Part shown: one piece after another, positions 36,630 to 46,436 of the stretch
How the letters are laid out: the number at the start of each line of letters is the position of its first letter
Numbering within the stretch: position 1 is the stretch's first letter
NCBI GenBank assembly: GCA_938014335.1
Contig: CALLRP010000027.1
Span: 23,746 to 87,745 of the forward strand
DNA from: an uncultured bacterium
Lineage (GTDB): Bacteria; Hydrogenedentota; Hydrogenedentia; Hydrogenedentales; Hydrogenedentaceae
Reading direction: 5' to 3'
Length of the DNA: 64,000 bases
Notes under the pieces: model-generated
Seen by the model: only the letters and a program-made list of their open reading frames with translations
What the model was told of the DNA's origin: nothing
Databases searched by the model: none
Position numbers and translations under genes: made by a program

Positions 36630-38999
36630 TTATTTATTTACCGGAAAAACAATATCAAATACTTGTTTAATATTTTCAACGAAGTGAAATTGGAGTTTTT
36701 CTTTTATTTCCTTTGGGATTTCCACCAAATCTTTTTCATTTTCTTTAGGTAGAATAATTTGTTTTATCCCTGCCATATATGCAGATAGTAGTTTTTCACG
36801 AGTACCGCCAACAGGCAATATTCGACCTGTCAAGGTAATTTCCCCTGTCATAGCAATATCTTCAGGTATGGTGCGTTTCAGCAAAGCAGAAAGGAGCGAG
36901 ACAGCAATTGTAATACCTGCGGAAGGGCCATCTTTAGGTATAGAACCTTCGGGAGCGTGGATGTGTATGTCCATGTCTTTATAAAAATTGGGTGGGAGAT
37001 TAAATAATGATGAATTAGCTCTAATATATGTCAAGGCTGCTTGTGCTGATTCTGTCATGACAGCACCTAATTGTCCTGTGCAAAGTAAATTCCCTTTTCC
37101 TTCCATGATACTCGTTTCGATAATTTGAATAGTCCCCCCATAAGGTGTCCATGCTAATCCGACTGCCATTCCGTATGCGAGGTTCTTTGTCATCTGAATT
37201 CGAGAATAAATCGGTGTCCCCAGAATAATTTCTACCTCATTAGGGGTAATGGAAATAGGCGGTTTTTTTTCTTTTGTCACGACCCATCTTGCTGCTTTAC
37301 GAACAATTCCCGAAATTTGTCGTTCTAACTCTCGAACACCTGCTTCTTCTGTGTATTTTTTGATAATGTAAAATATAGACTCAGACTTAAAATAAATATC
37401 TTTTTTCTTTAATCCGCTGAATTTTATTTGTCTTGGTATTAGATGTTTTTTAGCTATCTCATATTTTTCAGTTGGAGTATAGCCGGAAATTTTTATAACT
37501 TCCATACGGTCAAATAAGGGAGGAGGAATATCATATTCATTATTAGCCGTAGCGATGAAAAAAACCTCAGATAGATCAAATTCAACATTTAAGTAATGGT
37601 CTATAAAATATTTATTTTGTTCCGGATCTAATACTTCGAGTAAGGCAGATGCAGGGTCTCCACGAAAATCTGTACCAATTTTATCTACTTCATCGAGAAC
37701 AAAGACAGGGTTTTTAACTTTGGACTTCTTAATGTTTTGAATTATTTTCCCAGGCATGGAAGCCACATAAGTACGGATGTGACCTCTTATTTCTGCTTCA
37801 TCTCGGATTCCACCTAATGACATACGGATAAATCTGCGATTAAGTGCCGAGGCGATAGATTTCCCTAAGGATGTTTTGCCCACTCCAGGGGGACCTACAA
37901 GACATAATACGGGACCTTTAGTTAGGTTATTACTAAGAATGCGTACTGCAAGGAAATCCAGTATGCGGTCTTTAACCTTTTCCAGACCGTAATGGTCCCG
38001 ATCTAAAATTTTTTTAGCACGGTTTAAGTCCATTCGGTCTTTTGTCCTTTTATTCCACGGAAGACTGCATAGCCATTCTATATATTCCATGATTGTTGAA
38101 TATTCAGGACTATAAGATTGAACTTTTTCCATGTGCTTGATTTCCGCATTGGCTTTTTCAAGAACATGTTGTGGAAGATGTGATTTTTTGACAAGTCGTT
38201 TTAGTTCATCAATATCAGATGGATAATCAGAAATACTTTGTATATCTAAGGGAGGTTCTTCAGTATCATCTAAAATCCAGGGCTTTATATCTTCATCGAA
38301 ATAACCCTTGAGACGATTCATCATTTTCTTTTCTTTAAGATAATTTGAATTTTCGCGTCGGAGTATCTTTATTAAAGAAATAAAAATATCTTTTAATAGC
38401 GTGAGTTTTAATAAGTCCTGTTTTTCATAAATAGAGATATTAATGTGTGTACTAATAATATCTGCAACTTCTTCAAAATTAGAACATTGATGAATCAACT
38501 TTAAAGTTTCCATAGGTATTTTTGTATTCTCTGATGCATAGGTCTCAAATTCTTTTATCACTACAGATTTAAGAAGATTAAGTGATTTTTTATTTTGTTT
38601 GTTAGAGTGATGTGTAGACTCTAATGAAAAAGGTTGTATTTCTGCTTTCGGGAAAGGTTTCTCTTGAACCCAATTAAGAATTTTTGCACGGGAGAGTGTT
38701 TCAATAATGATTTTGATTGTATTATCGGGTAGGATAAGGGCCTGTTGAATTTGTGCTACAATTCCAATTTCTAAAAATAAAGGTTCTTTTGTTTCTTGTT
38801 TTTTAGATAAATCTTGATAGGCTAATAGGATTGTTTCAGATGTTTGCATGGCTTCTTGGATAGTGTGTAAAGAAGGTTCTTTTGAGACCAAAATAGGAAT
38901 TGTGTTTTTGGGAAATAAAACGATATCGGATAAAGGAAGAACAGGGAGTACCTTTTGAGGATTCGAATTTTTAGTGGTTTTTTGTTTTTTTATACCCAT
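36630..38999 (-). CDS. lon: ATP-dependent protease Lon
   Basis: A 789-residue LonA protease: N-terminal substrate domain (LPLSDIVLFPKNTIPI), coiled linker, AAA+ module with Walker A GPPGVGKT (about 369-376) and Walker B VFVLDEVDKIG, and the C-terminal protease domain with catalytic serine in KDGPSAGI (about 692) and the lysine near 735 in LPVGGTREKLLSA. It degrades misfolded and regulatory proteins. It is 114 bases downstream of clpX, probably sharing its promoter. Confidence 0.97.
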   Translation of the reverse strand: MGIKKQKTTKNSNPQKVLPVLPLSDIVLFPKNTIPILVSKEPSLHTIQEAMQTSETILLAYQDLSKKQETKEPLFLEIGIVAQIQQALILPDNTIKIIIETLSRAKILNWVQEKPFPKAEIQPFSLESTHHSNKQNKKSLNLLKSVVIKEFETYASENTKIPMETLKLIHQCSNFEEVADIISTHINISIYEKQDLLKLTLLKDIFISLIKILRRENSNYLKEKKMMNRLKGYFDEDIKPWILDDTEEPPLDIQSISDYPSDIDELKRLVKKSHLPQHVLEKANAEIKHMEKVQSYSPEYSTIMEYIEWLCSLPWNKRTKDRMDLNRAKKILDRDHYGLEKVKDRILDFLAVRILSNNLTKGPVLCLVGPPGVGKTSLGKSIASALNRRFIRMSLGGIRDEAEIRGHIRTYVASMPGKIIQNIKKSKVKNPVFVLDEVDKIGTDFRGDPASALLEVLDPEQNKYFIDHYLNVEFDLSEVFFIATANNEYDIPPPLFDRMEVIKISGYTPTEKYEIAKKHLIPRQIKFSGLKKKDIYFKSESIFYIIKKYTEEAGVRELERQISGIVRKAARWVVTKEKKPPISITPNEVEIILGTPIYSRIQMTKNLAYGMAVGLAWTPYGGTIQIIETSIMEGKGNLLCTGQLGAVMTESAQAALTYIRANSSLFNLPPNFYKDMDIHIHAPEGSIPKDGPSAGITIAVSLLSALLKRTIPEDIAMTGEITLTGRILPVGGTREKLLSAYMAGIKQIILPKENEKDLVEIPKEIKEKLQFHFVENIKQVFDIVFPVNK

Positions 39000-39113
39000 G
39001 AGTTATTTTCCTAAATAATACAGATTTTAAGAATGATTAAATAGGATAGCATAAAAAGATAGAATAGATGTATTGAAATAAGGAAACTCTTTAAGAAAAG
39101 ATATTAGATAAAG

Positions 39114-40394
39114 TTATGCAGAAGCAGAATTGCGATTTTTAACTTCTGTTTTAGAACGAACATCCTGTTCATATACGAACAAGGGCTCTTCTGATTTTGT
39201 AATCACACCTGGAGTAATTATACATTCGCGAATATCTCTTCTTGAAGGTAATTCAAACATAACATCTAACATAACTTCTTCTAAAATACTCCGAAGACCT
39301 CTGGCTCCCGTTTCCTTCTTTATTGCAAATTCAGCAATGGCTTCTATGGTTTCTTCAGGAAAACGAAGTTTCACATTTTCAAGTTCAAAAAGTTTTTCAT
39401 ATTGTTTTGTAATAGCGTTTCTTGGCTCAATAAGAATTCTTTTCAAATCGGAGACCGTTAATTCATGAAGGGTAGCTACAATCGGAATTCTACCTACAAA
39501 TTCAGGAATCATACCAAAAGAAATTAAGTCTTCAGGTTTGACCATAGCTAGTAATTCACCTATCCCGAAGTCCTTTTTCGATTTGATATCCGCCTTAAAC
39601 CCTATAATGTTTTTACCTACTCGCTTCTGGATAATTCTCTCCAATCCATTAAAAGCACCACCACAAATAAATAAAATGTTGCGAGTGTCTACCTGTATGC
39701 ATTCCTGTTGAGGATGTTTACGTCCTCCCTGTGGTGGAACATTGGATGTTGTCCCTTCTAAGATTTTCAAAAGAGCTTGTTGTACCCCTTCGCCTGACAC
39801 ATCGCGAGTTATTGACGGGCTATCGCTCTTACGAGCAATTTTGTCTATTTCATCAATATAAACAATTCCTGTTTCCGCACGGGCAATATCAAATTCTGCA
39901 TTTTGTAAAAGTTTTAATATAATATTTTCAACATCATCACCGACATATCCTGCTTCCGTCAGTGTTGTAGCATCTACTATTGCAAAAGGGACATCTAACA
40001 TGCGAGCTAATGTTTCTGCAAGTAATGTCTTACCACTTCCAGAGGGGCCTATAAGTAATACATTTGATTTTTGAATCTCTACTCCCTGTATCTCTCCACC
40101 ATACGCTATTCTTTTGTAGTGATTATGAACGGCAACAGAAAGTATTCGTTTCGATTGTTCCTGTCCAATTACATATTGATCTAAAAATTCTTTTATCTCG
40201 CGGGGAGTAGGGACCTTAACGGTTCGTCTATGTTTTTTACGGTTTTGGTCATCGCGTATTATATCAGCACAGAGACGAACACATTCATCACAGATGTTAA
40301 CATCCGGCCCTGCTATAAGTTTTGATACCTCATTGTGTTTTTTGCCACAAAAGGAACAGGTAGGGATTTCTGATTTAATTCTTTGATGATTCAT
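39114..40394 (-). CDS. clpX: ATP-dependent Clp protease ATP-binding subunit ClpX
   Basis: A 426-residue unfoldase feeding ClpP. The N-terminal zinc-binding domain has C13, C16, C35 and C38. Walker A GPSGSGKT is at 116-123, Walker B is [10 protein letters not shown], and the sensor/arginine regions and IGF-type loop (KNIIGFKAD) are present. No clpP or tig gene is adjacent, unlike the usual tig-clpP-clpX-lon order; only clpX-lon is kept. A perfect consensus promoter lies upstream. Confidence 0.96.
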   Translation of the reverse strand: MNHQRIKSEIPTCSFCGKKHNEVSKLIAGPDVNICDECVRLCADIIRDDQNRKKHRRTVKVPTPREIKEFLDQYVIGQEQSKRILSVAVHNHYKRIAYGGEIQGVEIQKSNVLLIGPSGSGKTLLAETLARMLDVPFAIVDATTLTEAGYVGDDVENIILKLLQNAEFDIARAETGIVYIDEIDKIARKSDSPSITRDVSGEGVQQALLKILEGTTSNVPPQGGRKHPQQECIQVDTRNILFICGGAFNGLERIIQKRVGKNIIGFKADIKSKKDFGIGELLAMVKPEDLISFGMIPEFVGRIPIVATLHELTVSDLKRILIEPRNAITKQYEKLFELENVKLRFPEETIEAIAEFAIKKETGARGLRSILEEVMLDVMFELPSRRDIRECIITPGVITKSEEPLFVYEQDVRSKTEVKNRNSASA

Positions 40395-40445
40395 AAACTA
40401 CTCCAAGTAAATTATTAATAGTATAATACCATATTTGTTTGTTTA

Positions 40446-40500
40446 GTTTACATTATATAGTGTGAGTAAACATTATATACTATTTTAACACTATTGTCAA
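40446..40500 (-). promoter_or_regulatory. clpX-lon promoter with helically phased direct repeats
   Basis: On the minus strand TTGACA (40495-40500), 17 bases, TATAAT (40472-40477) is an exact sigma-70 consensus promoter pointing at clpX, start about 75 bases away. The 10-mer ACATTATATA occurs at 40450-40459 and 40470-40479, exactly 20 bases apart (two helical turns). GTTTAC (40446-40451) and GTAAAC (40466-40471) form an inverted repeat just downstream of the -10. Such spacing suggests a regulator site for stress control. Confidence 0.75.
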
Positions 40501-40531
40501 GAGTTTACATAAAAATGTTTAAAAAGAAAAA

Positions 40532-40608
40532 TGGCGTTCCCGGAGGGAGTTGAACCCCCAGCCTCTTGGTCCGTAGCCAAGCGCTCTATCCAATTGAGCT
40601 ACGGGAAC
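40532..40608 (-). tRNA. tRNA-Arg (anticodon ACG)
   Basis: On the minus strand the 7-base acceptor stem GTTCCCG/CGGGAAC closes a full cloverleaf: D arm with AGCTCAATTGGATAGAGC, anticodon stem CTTGG/CCAAG with loop CTACGGA (anticodon ACG) and T arm GGGGGTTCAACTCCC. The discriminator base is G, and CCA is encoded at 40534-40532. Reading CGU/CGC/CGA with ACG needs inosine at position 34, hence a TadA deaminase elsewhere. A T-rich run follows the CCA. Confidence 0.97.
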
Positions 40609-40640
40609 ACCGTAGAAAGTAAATTTTAAATTGGAAGCTT

Positions 40641-40670
40641 ATTATATCAATTTTTAGTAAAATATTGCAA
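40641..40670 (-). promoter_or_regulatory. tRNA-Arg promoter
   Basis: On the minus strand TTGCAA (40665-40670), 18 bases, TATAAT (40641-40646) lies 33 bases before the tRNA 5' end. The -10 is perfect and the -35 matches at four of six positions. Confidence 0.65.
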
Positions 40671-40806
40671 GCAGAAAATTATAATTAAAGGATTTATCGG
40701 ACAGGTTAGAATTGTAAGACTGTTTTCAGAATGAATTACATTTTACCTTCATAATATAATAAACTTTGATGGATGCAGAATATCTAATAATAAAAGATAA
40801 GGATGT

Positions 40807-42087
40807 ATGCATATGGTTACAAAAGAGCGTGTAGAAAAACTTTTAAAAGAAATGCAAAATCATTTGTTTAATGAATTATTACCTTTTTGGGAAACACACG
40901 GTGTGGATGAAGAATATGGCGGGTTTTTAACCTATCTTGACAGGGAGGGCAGACCTACCGGCGAAACAAAAAAGACACTTATTTGCCAGACAAGAATGAT
41001 TTATACCTATTCATCGGCGCATCGAGCGAATTTGGGCGATGGGAAGTACTTAAAGATAGCTCAACAAGGTGTGGAGTTCTTAAAAAAACATTTTTGGGAC
41101 AATCAATATAAGGGTTGGCTCTGGATTACTGAGAAAGACGGTACTGTCGTCGACCCAAGCAAAATTATGTATGGACAGTCTTTTGGTATTTATTCTTTGA
41201 GTGAATATGCAATGGCATCGGGCGATGAGGAGGCTCTGGAATTAGCAGAAGAGACATGGAGAACAATTAAAGCACAGGCGGTGGATATTGCACATGGTGG
41301 TTTTGGTGAGTTTTTTGAAAGAGATTGGACACCTAAAAAACCAGGAGTGTATGGGGGAGACCGTAAGTCCTTTGATGTGCATATGCATCTTATGGAAGCT
41401 TTTACAAATTTATATGAAGCAACAGGTTTATTAAAACATAAACAAGATACATTAAACATAATAAAACTTATTTTTGAGCGTATGGTACATCCTGAATATG
41501 GCACGGGTATGGCACAGTTTAGTTTTGATTGGAAGCCCTTACGAGCAATCATATTTAAAAATGTGTGGGGTTCCGATCGAGATGCAGATGACTCCGAGGG
41601 GAGACCGCTAAACAATACGAGTTTCGGTCATAATGTGGAGTTCTGTTGGTTATTAATACATACTTTAAATATTCTGGGCGAAGATGTCGAGCCCTACAAA
41701 GAAAAGATGAAGAAGATGTTTGACCATTGTCTAAAGTATGGTATCGATTGGGAGAAAGGGGGCGTATATTGTGAGGGACCTAATGATGGGCCTGCCCGTG
41801 AGCGAAATAAAGAATTCTGGCAACAAGCCGAAACACTTGTCGCAATGTTAGATGCATACCTCCTTTTTGGTGATGAGAGGTATTTTGATGCATATGAGAA
41901 TGTGCATCGTTTTGTTATGGATTATGTAATTAACCATGCGGTAGGGGAATGGTTCCCATTGTTGGATGAGAATAACAATCTGTTATGGGATTATATGGGT
42001 CATGCATGGAAAATCAACTACCATACAGTCCGTTCGGCTATACAGTCAGAGAGAAGATTAACAAAAATCCTTGCACAACTTGGATAA
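40807..42087 (+). CDS. N-acylglucosamine 2-epimerase family protein (AGE/cellobiose 2-epimerase type)
   Basis: A 426-residue (alpha/alpha)6 barrel enzyme. Family features are EYGGFLTYLDREG, RMIYTYSSAHR, a histidine in FDVHMHLMEAF, FGHNVEFCWLL and HAWKINYHTVRS, which supply the catalytic histidines. Relatives epimerise N-acylglucosamine, mannose or the reducing end of beta-1,4-disaccharides; the sequence does not separate these by eye. A second ATG 6 bases downstream could also be used. It is a single transcript, since a terminator-like hairpin follows. Confidence 0.88.
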   Translation: MHMVTKERVEKLLKEMQNHLFNELLPFWETHGVDEEYGGFLTYLDREGRPTGETKKTLICQTRMIYTYSSAHRANLGDGKYLKIAQQGVEFLKKHFWDNQYKGWLWITEKDGTVVDPSKIMYGQSFGIYSLSEYAMASGDEEALELAEETWRTIKAQAVDIAHGGFGEFFERDWTPKKPGVYGGDRKSFDVHMHLMEAFTNLYEATGLLKHKQDTLNIIKLIFERMVHPEYGTGMAQFSFDWKPLRAIIFKNVWGSDRDADDSEGRPLNNTSFGHNVEFCWLLIHTLNILGEDVEPYKEKMKKMFDHCLKYGIDWEKGGVYCEGPNDGPARERNKEFWQQAETLVAMLDAYLLFGDERYFDAYENVHRFVMDYVINHAVGEWFPLLDENNNLLWDYMGHAWKINYHTVRSAIQSERRLTKILAQLG

Positions 42088-42089
42088 TA

Positions 42090-42124
42090 AAAACAGTAAG
42101 ATATACCTGTTGACTGTGTTTTTA
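42090..42124 (+). terminator. weak terminator after the epimerase gene
   Basis: AAAACAGT and ACTGTGTTTT can pair with one bulged G around a 15-base loop and run into TTTTTAT, just 2 bases after the stop. The stem is short, so efficiency is uncertain. Confidence 0.45.
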
Positions 42125-42156
42125 TATTCAAAAGTTTTATAAAAGAGTTTTTTTCT

Positions 42157-44265
42157 TTGAAAGACTATACCAACAAATACAGGGATTTATTCTTAGTAAC
42201 AATTCTTATATTTATTGCAATAGTATTAAGGGTATACAGGATTACAGAACAATCTATCTGGCATGAAGAGTTTGTTTATGTAGCCAATATACAGATATGT
42301 GATTTGTGGACAAATATAAAATTACTAATTGTAAATGTTCCGGAATATGGCCTATCACCGGGAGGGTTAGTTTTATACTACTTTTGGATTCGCTTCTTCC
42401 CGGATGCAATTTGGGTTTGGCGGATACTACCTATTTCATTCGGAATCTTTTCTATCGTTCTACTTTATTATTTTGGCAAATGGTTAAAAGATTGGCGGAT
42501 TGGTTTTTTTGCAGGGTTATTGATGGCAATTTCGCCATTAAATATCTATATTCATCAAGAATTAAAAAGTTATTCTTTCGTTTTATTCTTTTCTGTGTTA
42601 TCCTGGTTTGCTTTTCTTCGTTTTTTGTTTAATGATAAGCGGAAAATCTGGTTTTGGATAAATGTATTGTCGAATTTGTTACTTCCCTGGTTCCATGCAT
42701 TGTATATTGTTATCCCAGTAGTTCAGTTTCCTCTACTAATAATAAATAGAAAACAATTGAAATATAAGGACCTTTTAAAATGGTGTATCCTAAACATTAT
42801 ATTTTTTGCATCATTTTTTAGTTGGGAATATTGGATAAGTCCCCCTGCATATAATCTCACATTAACGGTTAAGGAACAATTAAATCCCAAATTTATTATC
42901 GCGAGTTTATTTGGTGTTGATTGCGTGGGCATATCTAATGAGTTGTTACCTCATTGGAAAACGAATTTTATTGATATTATTTCTAATCCTTTTTTGAGAA
43001 GTGTACTGAGTAAATGGATAGTTATAGACTTATTCTTGTTAGGTTTAATAATTTTTGGTGTTGTATCTATTTGTTTTAGCATGGTTAGGGAAGTGGTTAG
43101 AAGGAAAGGGGAAATAGATATAGGAATTAAAAAAGAGTATGCATTACTATATATGTTTTTCCTGTCTCCCCTTCCTTTCCTGTGTATAAGGATTGTAACG
43201 GGGGAGCCTTTCTTTTTGCCATTATATTTCTATCATACTTTTGCATTTTTATATATTTTAATTTCGTTTTTTATTGTTAAAAAAAGTAAGTATTTTACAA
43301 AGATGGTTTTGTATGCTTGTTTTGTTTTCCTTTTTTCAATGCAAAGTTTAAGTATCATTAACTTTACCACAAGACCGGATTACAAACATGCAATATCATA
43401 TTTAGAACAAAGTGTAAGCAAAGATGATGTTGTTCTGGATTTGGCTTTGGGTGCCAATGTGTTTGAACCCTGGAAGGTATATAGAGAGAGAGAAGATTAT
43501 GAATTTAAAACGGTATTTTCTTTGCAGGCAATTGCGGACATCGTATTAGGAGAATTGTTGGACAAGAACCACAACACGGAAGTCCCTCGTGTCTGGGTTT
43601 TGATGGAAACCACTTTTATTACATGGATATACAATGTAGACCCAACCTATCTCTTAGTGAAATATCTGTCTCCCCTGGGTATAAAGATAAATATAAAGCA
43701 TTTCCCGGGTAAGTTCAATTTATATGTTCTGAAAATAGAAAGAGATGAAGGTCGTATAGCAGAAAGGCGAGAGATTATAATCCCGCCCTTTAATGATATT
43801 AACTATGTTGAACTGATGGGTAATTTTACTATGTATACGATTGAAGAAAATGAAAATATGAGCAGAGAGAATATTCTTCGCAAATATTTTTCAATTTATC
43901 CCCCTTTCTTTTCATATAACTATATTTTGGTTATAAGCTCAATGATAAAGAACGGAGATATAGATACAGCAGAGAAGATATGTTCTTATTTAATTAAAAC
44001 CATACCGAATTTTTATCATGTAATGTTCCTCAATGGTTTAATATTGTTCCATCAAGGAAAAGAGAAAGAAGCAGAGGAAGAGATGCATAAATTATTCAAG
44101 AGAAATTATATTTTTAACATGTTATACCATAAAATATGGGATAGTCGAAAAAAAGAAACAGCCGATAAAAAAAATATTATTCCGTTTATAACCGAATTAG
44201 AAAAAAAAGGCCATCATCTATTAAATAAACCGATTATTACCCTATTATTAAAAGATGAGATATAA
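42157..44265 (+). CDS. GT-C membrane glycosyltransferase paralogue 1
   Basis: A 702-residue polytopic protein resembling GT-C (GT39/GT83-like) lipid-phosphosugar-dependent transferases. The first extracytoplasmic loop has SIWHEEF, where relatives have W-x-D-E; here the aspartate is replaced by glutamate. About eleven hydrophobic helices fill residues 10-420. Conserved with its two paralogues are HQELKSYSF, LPWFHALYI, VGISNELLPHWKTN and HFPGKFNLYV. The C-terminal 130 residues look like a helical TPR-type repeat. The start is TTG at 42157. It overlaps paralogue 2 by 11 bases. Donor and acceptor are unknown. Confidence 0.8.
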   Translation: MKDYTNKYRDLFLVTILIFIAIVLRVYRITEQSIWHEEFVYVANIQICDLWTNIKLLIVNVPEYGLSPGGLVLYYFWIRFFPDAIWVWRILPISFGIFSIVLLYYFGKWLKDWRIGFFAGLLMAISPLNIYIHQELKSYSFVLFFSVLSWFAFLRFLFNDKRKIWFWINVLSNLLLPWFHALYIVIPVVQFPLLIINRKQLKYKDLLKWCILNIIFFASFFSWEYWISPPAYNLTLTVKEQLNPKFIIASLFGVDCVGISNELLPHWKTNFIDIISNPFLRSVLSKWIVIDLFLLGLIIFGVVSICFSMVREVVRRKGEIDIGIKKEYALLYMFFLSPLPFLCIRIVTGEPFFLPLYFYHTFAFLYILISFFIVKKSKYFTKMVLYACFVFLFSMQSLSIINFTTRPDYKHAISYLEQSVSKDDVVLDLALGANVFEPWKVYREREDYEFKTVFSLQAIADIVLGELLDKNHNTEVPRVWVLMETTFITWIYNVDPTYLLVKYLSPLGIKINIKHFPGKFNLYVLKIERDEGRIAERREIIIPPFNDINYVELMGNFTMYTIEENENMSRENILRKYFSIYPPFFSYNYILVISSMIKNGDIDTAEKICSYLIKTIPNFYHVMFLNGLILFHQGKEKEAEEEMHKLFKRNYIFNMLYHKIWDSRKKETADKKNIIPFITELEKKGHHLLNKPIITLLLKDEI

Positions 44266-46360
44266 CCCAATTCCCTGTATGTTATATAAAATAGAAAATA
44301 AAGTTGAGAAATGCGATTGGATTTTAATTAGTATTCTTTTTTGTATTTCACTTTTATTGAGGTGTTATAAATTAACGGAACATTCCATATGGCTTGATGA
44401 ATATGTGATAATCGGAAATGCTAAATATTTCGACTTAAAAGATTTTCTTTCATTTTTATACATAAATATTCCAGATTATGGTGTATCTCCCGCCTCTGCT
44501 TTTATTTTGTATTTTTGGGTACATTGGTTTCCAGAGATAGATTGGTTATGGAGATTGATTCCTATTACCTTTGGAATTTTGACAATTATTTTTACTTACT
44601 TTTTATTTAAAGCCCTCAAGAGACGAGAAGTGGCGTTTTGGGTATGCATAATCTTTTGTCTTTCCCCTTTTAATATTTGGTTTCATCAAGAACTAAAATG
44701 TTATGCCTTTCTTCAATTTTTAGTTATTTTATCTTTTGTGTCTTTATGGCAATACTTTTCTTCAGAAAATAAAAGCAATGGGACTTATCTTTTTATTGGC
44801 TTTTTCTCTAATATGCTTACACCCTGGTTCCATATGATGTATATCGTTGTACCCTTATTTCAAATACCCATTCTTTTTCTTAGTTTTTGGTATTCCTCGT
44901 TGAGGAAAAAAATGCTCTGGACGATTATGTCAGGGTTATCCATCATTCCCTGGATAGTTTGGTATCGAATAATGTCACCCTTTTTCCTCAATGTTATGGA
45001 TAGGGGAGGAGACCATACCCCCCTATGGAATATTTTAGTGCGGTTATTGGGGATTGATAGTGTAGGTATATCTGAAGAATTAATCCCTCCCTGGAAAACA
45101 AATACTATGGTAATAACAAACCCTTTCTTAAAGATGACGATTGATTACATAAGTTTTTTTGACTATATTATCGTCGGTGTCTTTATAACAGCCATCATAT
45201 GGTTTGTAGTCGATGTTGTATGGAATATTATGAAAAATCAAAAAGAAAATAACAAAAACAATATCTTTATACTTTTATTTTTTTTGATACCGACTGTTTT
45301 TATGTTTTCAGTTGAATTGAAGATTAAAAAACCTATCTTTCATCCTTTGTATTTTTTCTATGTTTTACCCCTGCTATATTTTATGGTTGCTGATGCTATT
45401 TTTAAAATACATTTCAGATGGGTCCGAAATAGCATAATTTTTGTAGTAATATTCATCTATCTTTTGCAATGTTTCAGTTTCATTTCGTTCCCAAATAGAA
45501 CCAATTACAAAGAAGCGACGAAATTCATAGAAAGTCATGCAGGAATAAATGATATTATTTTAGGACAACGGGTTATAACTTTTTGGGATATCAATAAGTT
45601 TTACATGAAAAGAAATGATTTGCATTTTCAATCGTTTTATACATTATTGGGTATATATGATGAAACAAAACGATGGTTAGTAGAAGATGGGCGGGACCAT
45701 ATCTGGGTAATCATTGAACCATACACTTTAAAATTTGTCTATAACTCTGACCCAATAGCAAAGATAAATGAATGTTTTCATAACAAAGGATTTGATGTTT
45801 TCTGGAAGATTTTTCCGGGGCACTATAATTTATATGTAGGGTATATATCTAAAACAAAGGGAGATAATATAAGTGACGGGGATTCATGTAATAACCTTAT
45901 AAATCGCTATAATTATATTATCGACTACGATAATGTAATGAAAGAATTGTACTTTGATGATTCAGAAAAGAAAGATGAATATACATACATTATTTATAAG
46001 TATATTTCACATTGGCCTATTGCTTCCTGGATTAATATATTTACCATATCTGAATTGATTAAAGATGGTCATTACGATCTGGCTGAGAGATTATGCGATT
46101 ACCTTGAAAAGAAGCATCCAAAGTTTGGTGATATTTACTTACTTAAGGCAATAGTCTGTTCTAAGGAGGAAAAATTTGAGTGTGAGAAAGAGAATATGAA
46201 TGTATTTAAAAATTTAGTATCATCTCATGAATTTGTAGAAAAGGTCATTAAGATTAAAAAAAAGTATCATGGGAAGAATAATAAATATTATGATATGTAT
46301 ATCAATAACATTAGCAAAAAATGCTTTTTTCTGCTAAATGATGCGATAATTGCTTATTAA
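44255..46360 (+). CDS. GT-C membrane glycosyltransferase paralogue 2
   Basis: A 701-residue paralogue of the preceding gene with the canonical acidic loop SIWLDEYV, so it is the likeliest active copy. It shares HQELKCYAF, TPWFHMMYIVVP, VGISEELIPPWKTN and FPGHYNLYV, a periplasmic domain and a C-terminal helical repeat region. About eleven membrane helices lie between 23 and 420. The 11-base overlap with paralogue 1 implies one transcript. Probably transfers a sugar from a polyprenyl-phosphate donor to a surface molecule; the substrate is not deducible. Confidence 0.8.
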   Translation: MRYNPIPCMLYKIENKVEKCDWILISILFCISLLLRCYKLTEHSIWLDEYVIIGNAKYFDLKDFLSFLYINIPDYGVSPASAFILYFWVHWFPEIDWLWRLIPITFGILTIIFTYFLFKALKRREVAFWVCIIFCLSPFNIWFHQELKCYAFLQFLVILSFVSLWQYFSSENKSNGTYLFIGFFSNMLTPWFHMMYIVVPLFQIPILFLSFWYSSLRKKMLWTIMSGLSIIPWIVWYRIMSPFFLNVMDRGGDHTPLWNILVRLLGIDSVGISEELIPPWKTNTMVITNPFLKMTIDYISFFDYIIVGVFITAIIWFVVDVVWNIMKNQKENNKNNIFILLFFLIPTVFMFSVELKIKKPIFHPLYFFYVLPLLYFMVADAIFKIHFRWVRNSIIFVVIFIYLLQCFSFISFPNRTNYKEATKFIESHAGINDIILGQRVITFWDINKFYMKRNDLHFQSFYTLLGIYDETKRWLVEDGRDHIWVIIEPYTLKFVYNSDPIAKINECFHNKGFDVFWKIFPGHYNLYVGYISKTKGDNISDGDSCNNLINRYNYIIDYDNVMKELYFDDSEKKDEYTYIIYKYISHWPIASWINIFTISELIKDGHYDLAERLCDYLEKKHPKFGDIYLLKAIVCSKEEKFECEKENMNVFKNLVSSHEFVEKVIKIKKKYHGKNNKYYDMYINNISKKCFFLLNDAIIAY

Positions 46361-46436
46361 TTTACATATATAGACTAACAAAGAATTTATTTAACATTTA
46401 ATATCTATTCATTCTGTATAACAAATAAACTCAGAA

